Positions 1-8,782 of a stretch of DNA of 64,000 bases are shown here, piece after piece. This DNA comes from Lewinellaceae bacterium (lineage in GTDB: Bacteria > Bacteroidota > Bacteroidia > Chitinophagales > Saprospiraceae). The stretch is from contig JACJYA010000009.1 of the NCBI GenBank assembly GCA_020636315.1, positions 248,001-312,000 of the forward strand, read 5' to 3'. The stretch's first letter is position 1. Each line of letters opens with the position of its first letter. A program made the position numbers and the translations under genes. The notes below the pieces were generated by a model, which worked only from the letters and a program-made list of their open reading frames with translations, was not told where the DNA came from and made no database searches.

Positions 1-1
1 A

Positions 2-91
2 CACAGCACCTCCCGGGGGGTGGTCATCGACAACATCTCCAGATCGAGCTACTGGGAACCTAAGATCGCTTCGGCCCGGGATGTGTTGTAG
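2..91 (+). CDS. possible C-terminal end of a truncated gene
   Basis: An open frame enters from the left edge and stops at TAG 89-91 (29 codons visible). The residues look like ordinary protein (SRGVVIDN, SSYWEPK) but match no family I recognise. A plus-strand gene ending here would converge with the minus-strand gene at 464-1492. The fragment is too short to be sure that it is coding. Confidence 0.25.
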   Translation, partial: HSTSRGVVIDNISRSSYWEPKIASARDVL

Positions 92-463
92 TTGTCCCCG
101 GCCGACAAAACCCGCCGAGTACGTTCAAAATTGGAACAAAAAAGTTCCCCGATTTTTGCCAGGAGCAAAGAGAAAGGATTGCTGCCGCATCTCTGATAAA
201 AGCTGCCGGGTTGGCTAAATCCGGTACCCAGCCATAAACCCCGGCAGGTTGGCCCTGTGGAATAGTCACCTTGCGAACTCCACAGGGTTGAACCGGGGAC
301 CGTTCATAGTTCCTGGTTTCTGAGTTCCTCGTTGCTCTGGAAACCAGCGGGTTAGCGTAACCAGACACACTTATTTGAACAATCCCAACCGCTCAAAAAT
401 AGGAGGAAGTTTTTTCCAAATTAACCGGCCGTTTTGAACAACCTGCCAGGCAGGCTGCTTTCA
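92..463. other. gene-free spacer with hairpin and a shared repeat segment
   Basis: No convincing gene is seen. A minus-strand open frame at 60-368 has no recognisable domain and spans a repeat and a hairpin, so I do not call it. The spacer contains an imperfect stem (CCCTGTGGA 253-261 with TCCACAGGG 279-287, extended by CCCCGG 238-243 with CCGGGG 293-298), which would suit termination. Bases 301-349 are nearly the inverse of 26881-26950. Confidence 0.6.
301..349. repeat. intergenic repeat segment shared with the 26.9 kb spacer
   Basis: Read on the minus strand this segment gives GCTGGTTTCCAG, AACGAGGA, then AAACCAGGAACTATGAACG. The same blocks occur in the same order on the plus strand at 26881-26950. 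The second copy carries about 29 extra bases between the middle and last blocks, and those bases contain the GCCGGGT core found in other spacers. Both copies are intergenic. Confidence 0.7.
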
Positions 464-1492
464 TCATTCTGCCCCAACTACAAATTTCCTAACACTTACC
501 CGCCCTCCCAAGCGCACTTCCACCACATACACCCCCGGAGCCCAGCCGGCTACCGGGACCTCCAACCTCCCGCCCGGCATGGCCTCCTTCCATTTGCCGG
601 AATAAACCTTCCTGCCCATCACATCATAGATATGGACTGATGCCTGTGGGCCGGGAAAGGTTTGGAATTGTACGTAAAGCACTTCCGAAGCAGGGTTGGG
701 GAAAACATCAAACAGCTCCTCTTGCCATAGCTCCAGCCCGGAAATGATCATGGAGGAGTCCACGTCGATAGTCATAAGGCGGGTGGTGGTGCCAAAGAAA
801 CTGCCGTCTGACCGGCGGTAACTATAGGCACGGATGCCAAAGGCATATTTGCCTGGCGCTACCGGCCGGTCCCAGGTGATGCAACAGGTTAGCGAGTCTG
901 TAGCCTCCGGAAAGGTGTAGCCTTCGGCTGGGAAGGGAACCAATGCTTCAACGATGAAGGAAAAGTAATTGCCTGCATTACTCACAGTAGGGTCGTGGAT
1001 AATAGCCCCGTCAGGCGCCACTTCAATGTTTACCTGGGAACGTACAAAATTGGGCATTCTGATCCTAGTGCCAAAATTGTTAAAAAAGTCTTCCTCATTA
1101 TCGATCCCAAAGGTGTCTCTGAGGCAAAAAATTTCGGCACCCGAATTAGGAATGTTGACTATATCTGGAACTAGAAAACTATCTTTTACACTTAAAATAT
1201 ACACACCTAATGTGTCATATTGATGAATGCCGAAATATTTATCTACAATTACGTCTGGGGCATTGGTGAATGCTGTAAGCCCTGGGAGGGTGTCAATTGT
1301 ACCATCGCCCCAATCAAACAGGATAAAGGGGGTTCTTGGCCCTTCCCGGTATATTTTTACGTCTATTTCCACTAGTAAATTGGGCCCGGTTATTGCCAAC
1401 ATTTCTCCTCCCCTTATCCCCTGTGCGTTGAGGTAAAAAGTATGGAAAAATGTTGTAACCAAGAAAACAGTTAACAGGATATATATTCTCAT
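464..1492 (-). CDS. secreted protein with T9SS type A sorting domain
   Basis: The 342-residue product begins with a typical signal peptide (hydrophobic stretch at residues 3-20, ending near LNAQ). The middle part includes a PKD-like stretch (FDWGDGTIDT around residue 60) and is otherwise not recognised. The last 80 residues form a type IX secretion sorting domain: DVFPNPASEVLYV, then IYDVMGRKVY, GVYVVEVRLG and a basic end. The protein is therefore expected to cross the outer membrane through the T9SS and be released or anchored at the surface. It lies downstream of a second T9SS protein on the same strand, with a 170-base spacer and a hairpin between. The ligand or enzymatic role is unknown. 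The frame looks intact. Confidence 0.85.
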   Translation of the reverse strand: MRIYILLTVFLVTTFFHTFYLNAQGIRGGEMLAITGPNLLVEIDVKIYREGPRTPFILFDWGDGTIDTLPGLTAFTNAPDVIVDKYFGIHQYDTLGVYILSVKDSFLVPDIVNIPNSGAEIFCLRDTFGIDNEEDFFNNFGTRIRMPNFVRSQVNIEVAPDGAIIHDPTVSNAGNYFSFIVEALVPFPAEGYTFPEATDSLTCCITWDRPVAPGKYAFGIRAYSYRRSDGSFFGTTTRLMTIDVDSSMIISGLELWQEELFDVFPNPASEVLYVQFQTFPGPQASVHIYDVMGRKVYSGKWKEAMPGGRLEVPVAGWAPGVYVVEVRLGGRVSVRKFVVGAE

Positions 1493-1520
1493 ATGAGTAG
1501 GTTTTAATAAAACACTACTC

Positions 1521-1550
1521 TAGCCTGCCAGGCTAAACTCGAGCAGGCTA
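1521..1550. terminator. hairpin between the two T9SS genes
   Basis: TAGCCTGC (1521-1528) pairs perfectly with GCAGGCTA (1543-1550). It lies just past the end of the larger minus-strand gene and before the next one. There is no good T-run, so it is only a weak terminator candidate. Confidence 0.35.
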
Positions 1551-1565
1551 GGGTAATCGTAATAT

Positions 1566-1662
1566 TTATTTTAAGGACTTAAAAATTTTACCTACATAGC
1601 ACTGACCAGCGCCGGTTGCATGCAATTGACAAACATATATCCCGGCTGGAAGATGAGCCATA
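1566..1662 (-). pseudogene. out-of-frame end of the T9SS sorting domain
   Basis: The upstream frame stops at 1663-1665 in the middle of the sorting domain, just after LVYHTILN. In another frame the DNA then reads LVDMAHLPAGIYV, the typical second half of a T9SS sorting domain, continues through a basic tail and stops at 1566-1568. A one-base change around 1670-1685 therefore separates the end of the domain from the gene. It may be a real mutation or an assembly error. Confidence 0.7.
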
Positions 1663-4413
1663 TCAACGAGCTTCAGGCCGGGCTGACATATTAAGTATTG
1701 TGTGGTAAACCAGTTTCCCATCTATGGAAAATAGCCTTAGCTGCCAGGATCCTTTGGGAATGGCTATATTTACTGCCTGAGTAACCGGGTTGGGAAATGC
1801 CTCGAGGGGAAAGGCAGTGTCATTTTTCTCTTCAACTCCTACCGGAGTGCTTCCCACTTTAAGCCGGGCAAGAAAAGCGTCAACAAGGCCTATTTTTTGA
1901 TTTTGCTGATAATTTCCGGTATCGGGGCCTCTCAAAGGAAATTTCTCAAAACTACCGGTGGAGCCGGAAAGATAAGCGTTGCCGGCGGCCATGCGGATGG
2001 TTCGAACGTCATCAAAAAAATTCCCACCAAAATAGGTGGACCAGTCAAGTTTATTATCTCCGTTTAGTTTTGTTATATAGCCATCATAAGTAGAGAATAT
2101 CCCGGTTTGTTCTCCGGGAGCGGGGTCTCCGTTGCTGTCGGTTTGAAAAAAGATATCTCCTGGGTCACAAATAGGCAATAAACCTGTGGTGGGTACCTCA
2201 CAATAATCTTGTGGGTCCGATGGCGTTAGGCAATCTGTACCACTTACCAGGAAAATGTTGCCTCCTCCATCAAAAGTCACGCTGCTCTGGAGGTCATAAT
2301 TACCCCAACAGCCTATACCACTTGACCAGGCCAGCGCCCTTTTGTCAAACCTGGCCACAAAATTCCCCTTGCCGGCATACTGGCCATAGGTTCCACTTAC
2401 TGAAGCATGAGGGAAAGAGGCATTATTGTCGGTTATTCCCATTACTGCCAATTGGTCTGGGTCCTGAGGGGAAATAAATAATGCGGTCCTGGAATCTTCA
2501 CTTACGGTAAACTCATTATCCGGGCCACCTAAAAAGGAAGACCATTGAAGAACTCCGGATGAATTGAACTCAGCAATAAAAGCATCTCCGTCCTCAAAGG
2601 GCGTTCCCCCTCCCCATAGCTGATGATAGGCGCCGGAGGCCACACAATCGGGAAAACTGCCGTCCAGCGGCGCCTGGCAGTTCGGGTTGTTGTTGTCTTC
2701 TGTGGCTGCTTTATCAGAAAAAGTTTCTCCCGCAATAAATAAATTGTTGGTATTTGGGTGCAGGGCTGCCTCTGTAATATTATCCAGATCTTCACTGCCA
2801 AAATAAGTTGCCCACTTAGTTTCAAATTCATTGGAAAGCTTAATGATAAACCCATCTCTGTTGCCGGCCAGGCTTTGCTGGTAGTAAGAACCACTAACAT
2901 CTATTTGAGTAGAAAGGTCTGTACTAACAGTTTGGCCTACAATATAAAATGCCGTGCCATCTTCTACTACATCAGTGATGATGTCGTTGTTATTTCCACC
3001 TATATAAGTTATGTCCGTTAAAGAATTGGGTGTTATCTTAAAAATAATGCCATCGTAGCCTCCTGAAAAAGAATTCCCTGCGCCAAAAAAGTCTTCGCTT
3101 TCCGTATGCCCTCCAACTATCAATACCTCCTCTCCACTACCATTTGTATATGCGTCTATTCCCCGGCCAAGGTCGTCGCTGCTTCCGCCGACAAAAGAAA
3201 CCCGTTCTATATTATCTGAGCTATTGATCTTGAGAACGAAAATATCAGCTTTCCCCAGAGCTACCGCATTTCCGGGAGCGCCCGGAAAAGAAGGGATATC
3301 GGTCGTATTTCCCACTACGTGAAACCCTCCGTTGTAAAGCACATGGTCGTAGGCAGCATCATTCCCCTTTCCACCAAAATACGTGACCCAGTCATCATCG
3401 GGATCTGGAAAGTGAATGGGGGGCCTTTCAATTTCTATGACGAGGTGTTTTGTGGTGTCAATGGCCCCAATAGAAATAAATGTCACTAAAGTGTCTCCTT
3501 CCACAGAGTATTTCGGGGCCCAGTTGACTTCTACTTCTTCGCCCTGGCTATCTACCTGATATGCTTTAGGAGGCGGAAGCGTAAAATCTTCTAAAGGGTT
3601 CTTTATTATCAGTTCCCCGTTACCATCTACTGTCAAGCCGGATTGCCCCTCAAAGTCCATCTTGATGTCATGCACATTACCGCCAGGCTTGATGACGAAG
3701 TAATACTTCAGCCCTGCATTATTAGAATAAACCTCGAGGTCAATTTTATTATAAATATCAGTAAGTAAAGCCCTTTGGAAAAGGCCAATACGTTCTCTGG
3801 GGTTAGGCAAATACCCAAGGTAGAAATCGTAGTAAGCCTCCTGGCGGTTCAGGCCAAATATCCGGGCGTCATTTTTCCCATTTTTGAAGGTAAGGTCCAC
3901 GCGGTGCATAGTATCCAAAGTTGTACTGTCATCATCAATGTTGGATACCAGGAACATCACTTTGTCATTCTGTAAATAGGCAGCAGGAAAGGCCTTATCA
4001 GTATAGAATTTGATTTCCGGAAGCAAGTTACCTGACGTATCAATGAGCTGCCCCCGGTTCTCAAAGAAGGAAATGGAAGTGGATGCCGATACTGTATCCG
4101 GAGGTATAAGAATGCCTTTCTTTACATACCGCACTGTAGTGTAGGCTGTAACTTCCACCTGCTCCGTCTGGTTTTTCCCCAACACGATAATGCTCCCCGT
4201 ACTGTCCACCACTACCTGGCTGGCTTCGTCATCTTTGTTGGCTAAACCGTTGAAGGTGGCTTCCCAGGCAGTACTGCCATCGCTGGGGGCAAGTATGGCC
4301 GTATAGTAATCCCGGCTGCCGTGTTCCGTGGTGTAGCCCGTAACGATAACGTTCCCTTCTCCATCTACAGTGGCTGCCCTGGCCTCATCATCCCCGCCGC
4401 CGCCGCCGTCCAC
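1663..4413 (-). CDS. SBBP-repeat surface protein, frameshifted at both ends
   Basis: The main open frame is 916 residues. After two SBBP-like units (around residues 10-75) comes a conserved globular block starting ISFFENRGQL (about residue 113) and reaching about residue 300, as in the DUF7948 proteins of Bacteroidota. Many beta-propeller SBBP repeats follow, recognisable as WxTYFGG / DGFIxKL / xYxxG units spaced about 50-60 residues. The end (EAFPNPVTQAVNI) is the first half of a T9SS sorting domain. No signal peptide is in frame: a GTG at 4413 is merely the first permissible codon. A plausible secretion signal lies upstream in another frame (4440-4533). The gene is thus either decayed, phase-variable or affected by sequencing errors. 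Function is unknown; a surface or secreted role is inferred. Confidence 0.75.
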   Translation of the reverse strand: MDGGGGGDDEARAATVDGEGNVIVTGYTTEHGSRDYYTAILAPSDGSTAWEATFNGLANKDDEASQVVVDSTGSIIVLGKNQTEQVEVTAYTTVRYVKKGILIPPDTVSASTSISFFENRGQLIDTSGNLLPEIKFYTDKAFPAAYLQNDKVMFLVSNIDDDSTTLDTMHRVDLTFKNGKNDARIFGLNRQEAYYDFYLGYLPNPRERIGLFQRALLTDIYNKIDLEVYSNNAGLKYYFVIKPGGNVHDIKMDFEGQSGLTVDGNGELIIKNPLEDFTLPPPKAYQVDSQGEEVEVNWAPKYSVEGDTLVTFISIGAIDTTKHLVIEIERPPIHFPDPDDDWVTYFGGKGNDAAYDHVLYNGGFHVVGNTTDIPSFPGAPGNAVALGKADIFVLKINSSDNIERVSFVGGSSDDLGRGIDAYTNGSGEEVLIVGGHTESEDFFGAGNSFSGGYDGIIFKITPNSLTDITYIGGNNNDIITDVVEDGTAFYIVGQTVSTDLSTQIDVSGSYYQQSLAGNRDGFIIKLSNEFETKWATYFGSEDLDNITEAALHPNTNNLFIAGETFSDKAATEDNNNPNCQAPLDGSFPDCVASGAYHQLWGGGTPFEDGDAFIAEFNSSGVLQWSSFLGGPDNEFTVSEDSRTALFISPQDPDQLAVMGITDNNASFPHASVSGTYGQYAGKGNFVARFDKRALAWSSGIGCWGNYDLQSSVTFDGGGNIFLVSGTDCLTPSDPQDYCEVPTTGLLPICDPGDIFFQTDSNGDPAPGEQTGIFSTYDGYITKLNGDNKLDWSTYFGGNFFDDVRTIRMAAGNAYLSGSTGSFEKFPLRGPDTGNYQQNQKIGLVDAFLARLKVGSTPVGVEEKNDTAFPLEAFPNPVTQAVNIAIPKGSWQLRLFSIDGKLVYHTILNMSARPEAR

Positions 4414-4439
4414 CAGCTTTACCCACTGCTGGCTGCCGG

Positions 4440-4533
4440 AAGTTGGGCATGGATCAGTGTGCCAGGCGCGTTAAACCACAACATGGCGAATATTATAGCG
4501 CGTAAATGGGGGGGTGAAATAAAATACTCTCAT
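4440..4533 (-). pseudogene. out-of-frame signal peptide with G7/C7 tract
   Basis: On the minus strand an ATG at 4531-4533 starts MRVFYFTPP in the frame of the downstream gene, but this frame stops at a TAA near 4470. Shifting by one base at the seven-C run (seven G at 4508-4514 on the plus strand) gives a good hydrophobic signal, AIIFAMLWFNAPGTLIHAQ. A second shift after this is needed to re-enter the main frame (TSGSQQWVKLV). The homopolymer is a plausible slippage site. Confidence 0.5.
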
Positions 4534-4828
4534 GGCGATGGAATTATGATTAGAAAATAGGGTTTTCTTTTTACTGAAGGCAACACCTTTTCCCGGCGCA
4601 ACCCGGCAGGGAAGGCGCCGCCTTATGGTGTCCAGTTAAGTGTTTGTTCGGTTTGTTTATTTGCGCGTTTGGGAAAGGGGCAGGAACAAAGTAGTAAATA
4701 CAAGATACGTTTATCTGGCAACAATGTCAACAGGGGGCGATAAGGAAATAAGCAGCTACAGAATCCGTTATTTTTTTTTGTATTTTCGCCTTTTCTGGAA
4801 TGAAGGTTTAACTAAACCACAGCACTAC

Positions 4829-5404
4829 ATGATCAATTTAATACTCTTTGGCCCTCCGGGTTCCGGGAAGGGCACCCAGGCGGCCAAGCTCGTCGAAAAG
4901 TACGAGCTGCTGCACATTTCCACCGGCGACCTCTTCCGCTATGAGATGGGCAACAACACCCCCCTGGGCCAGGAAGCGAAAAGCTACATCGAAAAAGGCG
5001 AGCTGGTGCCCGACGAAGTGACCGTCGGCATGCTGCGCAACAAGGTGGAGGCCAACCCCGACGTTGAGGGTTACATCTTCGACGGTTTCCCCCGCACCAT
5101 CCCGCAGGCCGACGCACTGGACAACCTGCTGGCCGAGAACGGCAACGAAGTATCCCTCCTGCTCATGCTGGATGTTCCCGATGATGAACTGGTCAAAAGG
5201 CTGCTGCTTAGAGGGGAAACCTCCGGCCGGGCCGATGATACCGACGAGTCCATCATCCGCAACCGCATCGAGGTCTATAAAAGCGAGACCACTCCCGTTT
5301 TTGACTATTACGCCGCCAAAGGCAAAGCCTCCAAAGTACATGGCGTAGGCAGCATCGAGGAGATATTCGGCCGGCTCTGCGCCGGGATCGATGGCCTGGC
5401 CTGA
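4829..5404 (+). CDS. adk: adenylate kinase
   Basis: This 191-residue enzyme interconverts ATP + AMP and 2 ADP in the cytoplasm. Visible motifs are the P-loop GPPGSGKGTQ (residues 7-16), the AMP-binding ISTGDLFR, the FDGFPRT segment and the LLLRGETSGRADD lid followed by an adenylate-kinase-type arginine region. The length fits the short-lid form usual in Bacteroidota (no zinc-binding insertion). The ATG at 4829 is chosen because the family starts directly before the first beta strand (MINLILFG); the open frame runs about 63 codons further upstream without similarity. It converges with the minus-strand nagB fusion. Confidence 0.97.
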   Translation: MINLILFGPPGSGKGTQAAKLVEKYELLHISTGDLFRYEMGNNTPLGQEAKSYIEKGELVPDEVTVGMLRNKVEANPDVEGYIFDGFPRTIPQADALDNLLAENGNEVSLLLMLDVPDDELVKRLLLRGETSGRADDTDESIIRNRIEVYKSETTPVFDYYAAKGKASKVHGVGSIEEIFGRLCAGIDGLA

Positions 5405-5471
5405 CGAAAAGCCGCCAAAACCTTCAGCCCTAACCATTTTTATTTTCTGAAAAATAGAATAAGCAAAAGCA

Positions 5472-5546
5472 TTTCGGATAACAGAGACAGGGTTTGACGC
5501 CGGCCTGCTGCCGACACACCAAAACCTGTTGGTAATCGTCCGAATC
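5472..5546. terminator. nested hairpin in the adk / nagB convergent spacer
   Basis: CAGGGTTT (5488-5495) faces AAAACCTG (5521-5528), and the flanking TTTCGGAT faces ATCGTCCGAAT around 5536-5545. Placement between converging genes suggests a bidirectional terminator, but pairing is imperfect and there is no long T-run. Confidence 0.4.
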
Positions 5547-5554
5547 CCTCCTTT

Positions 5555-7477
5555 CTATTCCTCGAACTTCCAGCGCCGGAAAGTTTCCATGGCCTCGTAT
5601 TCCGCCAGGCCGAGGCTGCGGTAAGCCTTGGCAGTTGCCTGGTTGCGGTCTTCAGCCCGCTGCCAGAACTCCCGCTCGTCAGTGCCCGGGAAGGGGGGGC
5701 GGTCTTTCTGTGATTGGTGCATAAAGATGGCCTGGCGCTTTTTGCGCAGTTCCGCAGGGCTGAGCGGCACCGCCATTTCGATCTCATGCACCGGCCATTC
5801 GTGCCAGGCGCCCCGATAGAGCCACAGCCAGCAGTCCTTAACCCAGGATTGGCTTTTCAGCTTTTCAAAGGCCCCGAAAATGGCCTCGATGCAGACGCGG
5901 TGAGTGCCGTGCGGATCGGCCAGGTCGCCGGCCCCATAGACCTGATGCGGTTTGATCTTTTCCAGCAGTTCGGCCACCACGTCTATGTCGTCGTCACCAA
6001 GGGGTTTCTTGCGGGGGCTGCCCGTTTCGTAGAAGGGCATGTCCAGGAAGTGGATGTGTTTGTCATCCAGGCCGGTAAAACGGGCGGCGGCGCGGGCCTC
6101 CCCCCGGCGGATGAGGCCTTTGATGCGGCGGATCTCCCCGTTATCTTCCTGGCCAGAGTCCTTCTGATCGAGAAAGTCGATCATGTTTTGATAATGGGCC
6201 TGCATCTCCGCGACTTTTTCGCTGTCGCCGTTCTTTACGGTTTCCTGGAGGAACTCGATGAAACGGCGGGCGTCGTGGTCATGGACGGCGATGTTGCCTG
6301 AGGTCTGATAAGCAACGTGGACTTCGTGGCCCTGGTCAACGAGGCGCAGGAAGGTGCCCCCCATGGAGATGACGTCGTCATCGGGGTGTGGGCTGAAGAT
6401 GACCACCCGTTTGCGGGCCGGCTTGGCGCGCTCGGGGCGGGTGGTGTCATCGGCGTTGGGCTTGCCTCCCGGCCATCCGGTGATGGTGTGCTGGAGGCGG
6501 TTGAAAATGCGTATGTTGATGTTGTAGGCAGAGTCTTCCTCGATGATCAGGTCGCTGAGGCTGTTCTCGGCGTAGTCTTCATCGGTCAGCTTCAGGATGG
6601 GCTTGTTCAGTTTCTGAGACAACCAGATGACGGCCTGGCAGATCAGGTCCTCATCCCAGTTGCACATACCGATGAGCCAGGGAGACTGGAAGCGGGCCAG
6701 TTCGCTGGCGGCGCTCTGGTCGAGATGGGCCTTCACATTGGGGTGCTTCTGCAGAAAAGTGGAAGGCACCGATGCCGTCACCGGCCCTTCGATGGCGCGC
6801 TTGAGGACGGCGGCCTTGTGCTCGCCCCACCCCAGCAGGTAGATCGTTTTGGCCTTCATGATGCTCTTGATGCCCATGGTAATGGCGCGGTAGGGCACAT
6901 CTTCTTCATGAGGGAAATCCTTGAGCGCATCCTTTCGGGTAATGGCGTCGAGGCGGACCAGCCGGGTCTCGGAATGCTCCCAGGAGCCCGGCTCATTGAA
7001 CCCGATATGGCCGGTACGGCCGATGCCCAGCAGCTGAATATCCAAACCTCCCCGGGCATCGATCTCCTTCTCATAGGCCGCGCAATAGCTTTCAACCTTA
7101 TCCATCGGGATGGTGCCGTCGGGAATGTGAATGTTCTCCGGCTTGATATCGACGTGGTCGAAGAGGTAGTCGTGCATAAACCGGACGTAACTCTGCGGGG
7201 CATCCGGCTGCAGGGGGTAGTATTCATCCAGGTTGAACGTGACGACGTTCTGAAAGCTCAGCCCTTCTTCCTTGTGAAGGCGGACCAGTTCGTGATAAAC
7301 CTGTATGGGGGAAGAGCCGGTGGCCAGGCCCAGTACGATCTTTTCACCTTCCTGCTGCTTCTGCCGGATGGCCAGGGCGATGGACCGGGCTACGTGCTGG
7401 CAGCCATCTACCGAAGATTTCCATACTTTTACAGGAATTTTTTCCAGGGATTTGAGTTGATAACGAAGGCGTTCCAT
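5555..7477 (-). CDS. nagB: glucosamine-6-phosphate deaminase fused to a PIG-L deacetylase domain
   Basis: The 640-residue product has two enzymatic parts. Residues about 1-270 match NagB, which converts glucosamine-6-phosphate to fructose-6-phosphate and ammonia: GLATGSSP, NLDEYYPL and GIGRTGHIGFNEPGS are visible. Residues about 370-640 match the PIG-L/LmbE zinc deacetylases, with FSPHPDDDVISMGGT and DPHGTHR as metal motifs. This fusion is known from Bacteroidota, so it is not an assembly artefact; it may deacetylate an N-acetylglucosamine derivative and then deaminate it (inference). The ATG at 7477 (MERLRYQL) is preferred over one 25 codons upstream, because homology begins there. It is followed at 8.8 kb by an amino-sugar-kinase-like/RapZ fusion, which suggests a local amino sugar theme. 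Confidence 0.93.
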   Translation of the reverse strand: MERLRYQLKSLEKIPVKVWKSSVDGCQHVARSIALAIRQKQQEGEKIVLGLATGSSPIQVYHELVRLHKEEGLSFQNVVTFNLDEYYPLQPDAPQSYVRFMHDYLFDHVDIKPENIHIPDGTIPMDKVESYCAAYEKEIDARGGLDIQLLGIGRTGHIGFNEPGSWEHSETRLVRLDAITRKDALKDFPHEEDVPYRAITMGIKSIMKAKTIYLLGWGEHKAAVLKRAIEGPVTASVPSTFLQKHPNVKAHLDQSAASELARFQSPWLIGMCNWDEDLICQAVIWLSQKLNKPILKLTDEDYAENSLSDLIIEEDSAYNINIRIFNRLQHTITGWPGGKPNADDTTRPERAKPARKRVVIFSPHPDDDVISMGGTFLRLVDQGHEVHVAYQTSGNIAVHDHDARRFIEFLQETVKNGDSEKVAEMQAHYQNMIDFLDQKDSGQEDNGEIRRIKGLIRRGEARAAARFTGLDDKHIHFLDMPFYETGSPRKKPLGDDDIDVVAELLEKIKPHQVYGAGDLADPHGTHRVCIEAIFGAFEKLKSQSWVKDCWLWLYRGAWHEWPVHEIEMAVPLSPAELRKKRQAIFMHQSQKDRPPFPGTDEREFWQRAEDRNQATAKAYRSLGLAEYEAMETFRRWKFEE

Positions 7478-7621
7478 GCAATTGGATTTTGTGTAGGGCA
7501 AAGGTCTTAAATCTATAGAAAACCAGCACATAAATATTGATAAAATAAGCAAAACTGACGGCAGGTTATTGAATTTTTCGCTGGTTTCTGCCGGAAGCCT
7601 CTACAGAATGAAGCAAAGCCT

Positions 7622-7629
7622 TATCTTTG
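7622..7629 (+). promoter_or_regulatory. -7 type promoter element before obg
   Basis: TATCTTTG fits the Bacteroidota TAnnTTTG element and lies 40 bases before the obg start. No clear -33 TTTG is seen at the expected distance, so the call is tentative. Confidence 0.35.
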
Positions 7630-7668
7630 CAGGCCGAAACCGAAGTGTGAACAGGAACAGCAGAAGAA

Positions 7669-8676
7669 ATGGCTGAACAGAACTTTGTCGATTATGTCAA
7701 AATATGCTGCCGGTCGGGGGCCGGCGGCAGTGGCTCGGTCCACTTTATGCGCGACCGGAAGAACCCCCGGGGCGGCCCCGACGGAGGTGACGGCGGCCGG
7801 GGCGGGCACATCATCCTGCGCGGCAACCGCAATGTCTGGACCCTCCTCGCCCTGAAATACCGCAAGCACGTCATTGCCGGTGGTGGTGTCAACGGAAGCG
7901 CCAACAACAAAACCGGAGCAGATGGGGAAGATATCATCCTGGAAGTACCGCTCGGCACCGTAGCCAAAAACGCCGAAACCGGTAAGGTGCATTTCGAGAT
8001 CACCAAAGACGGAGAAGAAAAAATACTGGTCGAAGGCGGCCGGGGCGGGCAGGGCAATACCCATTTCAAATCTTCCACCAACCAGACACCCCGCTATGCA
8101 CAACCGGGAGAACCCGGAAAGGAAGAGTGGAAGATCCTGGAACTCAAATTGCTGGCCGACGTAGGCCTGGTGGGCTTTCCCAATGCCGGCAAATCCACCC
8201 TGCTTTCCGTCATTACCGCCGCCAAGCCGAAGATCGCCAACTATCCTTTCACCACCCTGAGGCCCAACCTCGGGATCGTCCAATACCGGGATGACCGTTC
8301 TTTTGTAATGGCCGATATTCCCGGGATCATCGAAAAAGCACACGAAGGGAAAGGGCTGGGGCACCGCTTCCTGCGCCACATCGAGCGCAACGCCACCCTG
8401 TTGTTTATGGTCCCCTGCGATACGGGGAACATCAAAAAGGAATACGAGATCCTGCTCAATGAATTACAAGAATACAACGAGGAACTCCTGGACAAACCCC
8501 GGGTGCTGGCCATCACCAAAAGCGACCTCATCGACGAGGAACTCAGGGAGATGCTCAAAGCCGATATCCCGAAAGGCGTACCTTATATCTTCATTTCCGC
8601 CGTCGCCCAGCAGGGCCTGACGGAACTGAAGGACCTGCTGTGGGAAACGATCAATAAAGGAGGCGAAGAGAAGTGA
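7669..8676 (+). CDS. obg: GTPase Obg (CgtA)
   Basis: A 335-residue Obg-family GTPase, acting in 50S ribosome assembly and stress control. The glycine-rich Obg fold occupies residues 1-160 (GGPDGGDGGRGG, GGRGGQGN). The G domain follows with G1 GFPNAGKST, G2/switch NYPFTTLRPNLG, G3 DIPGIIE, G4 TKSD and G5 ISAVAQ. It ends soon after the G domain, without the extra C-terminal domain of some firmicute homologues, as is usual here. The start at 7669 (MAEQNFVDYVKI) agrees with the family. It is co-oriented with the next gene, and the space between them is filled exactly by a repeat element. Confidence 0.97.
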   Translation: MAEQNFVDYVKICCRSGAGGSGSVHFMRDRKNPRGGPDGGDGGRGGHIILRGNRNVWTLLALKYRKHVIAGGGVNGSANNKTGADGEDIILEVPLGTVAKNAETGKVHFEITKDGEEKILVEGGRGGQGNTHFKSSTNQTPRYAQPGEPGKEEWKILELKLLADVGLVGFPNAGKSTLLSVITAAKPKIANYPFTTLRPNLGIVQYRDDRSFVMADIPGIIEKAHEGKGLGHRFLRHIERNATLLFMVPCDTGNIKKEYEILLNELQEYNEELLDKPRVLAITKSDLIDEELREMLKADIPKGVPYIFISAVAQQGLTELKDLLWETINKGGEEK

Positions 8677-8778
8677 TTATTGGTTCCTGGCTGCCTGCAT
8701 TGACCTCAGAACCCCAGAAACCAGTGAACCCTGCCCGTCTTCGTACCTCAGCCGGGTAAAAAACTCAGAAACCAATAA
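8677..8778. repeat. intergenic inverted-repeat element, core family copy 1
   Basis: The whole space between the obg stop and the next start is one element. Arms TTATTGGTTCCTG (8677-8689) and CAGAAACCAATAA (8766-8778) are inverse with one mismatch. The interior carries the shared core CCCGTCTTCG (8734-8743) plus GCCGGGTAAAA (8751-8761), also present near 26.9, 41.3 and 44.6 kb. Confidence 0.75.
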
Positions 8779-8782
8779 AACC

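Noticed and set aside
60..368. 102-residue minus-strand open frame at the left end
   Set aside because: It runs across a hairpin and a segment repeated at 26.9 kb, with no recognisable domain.
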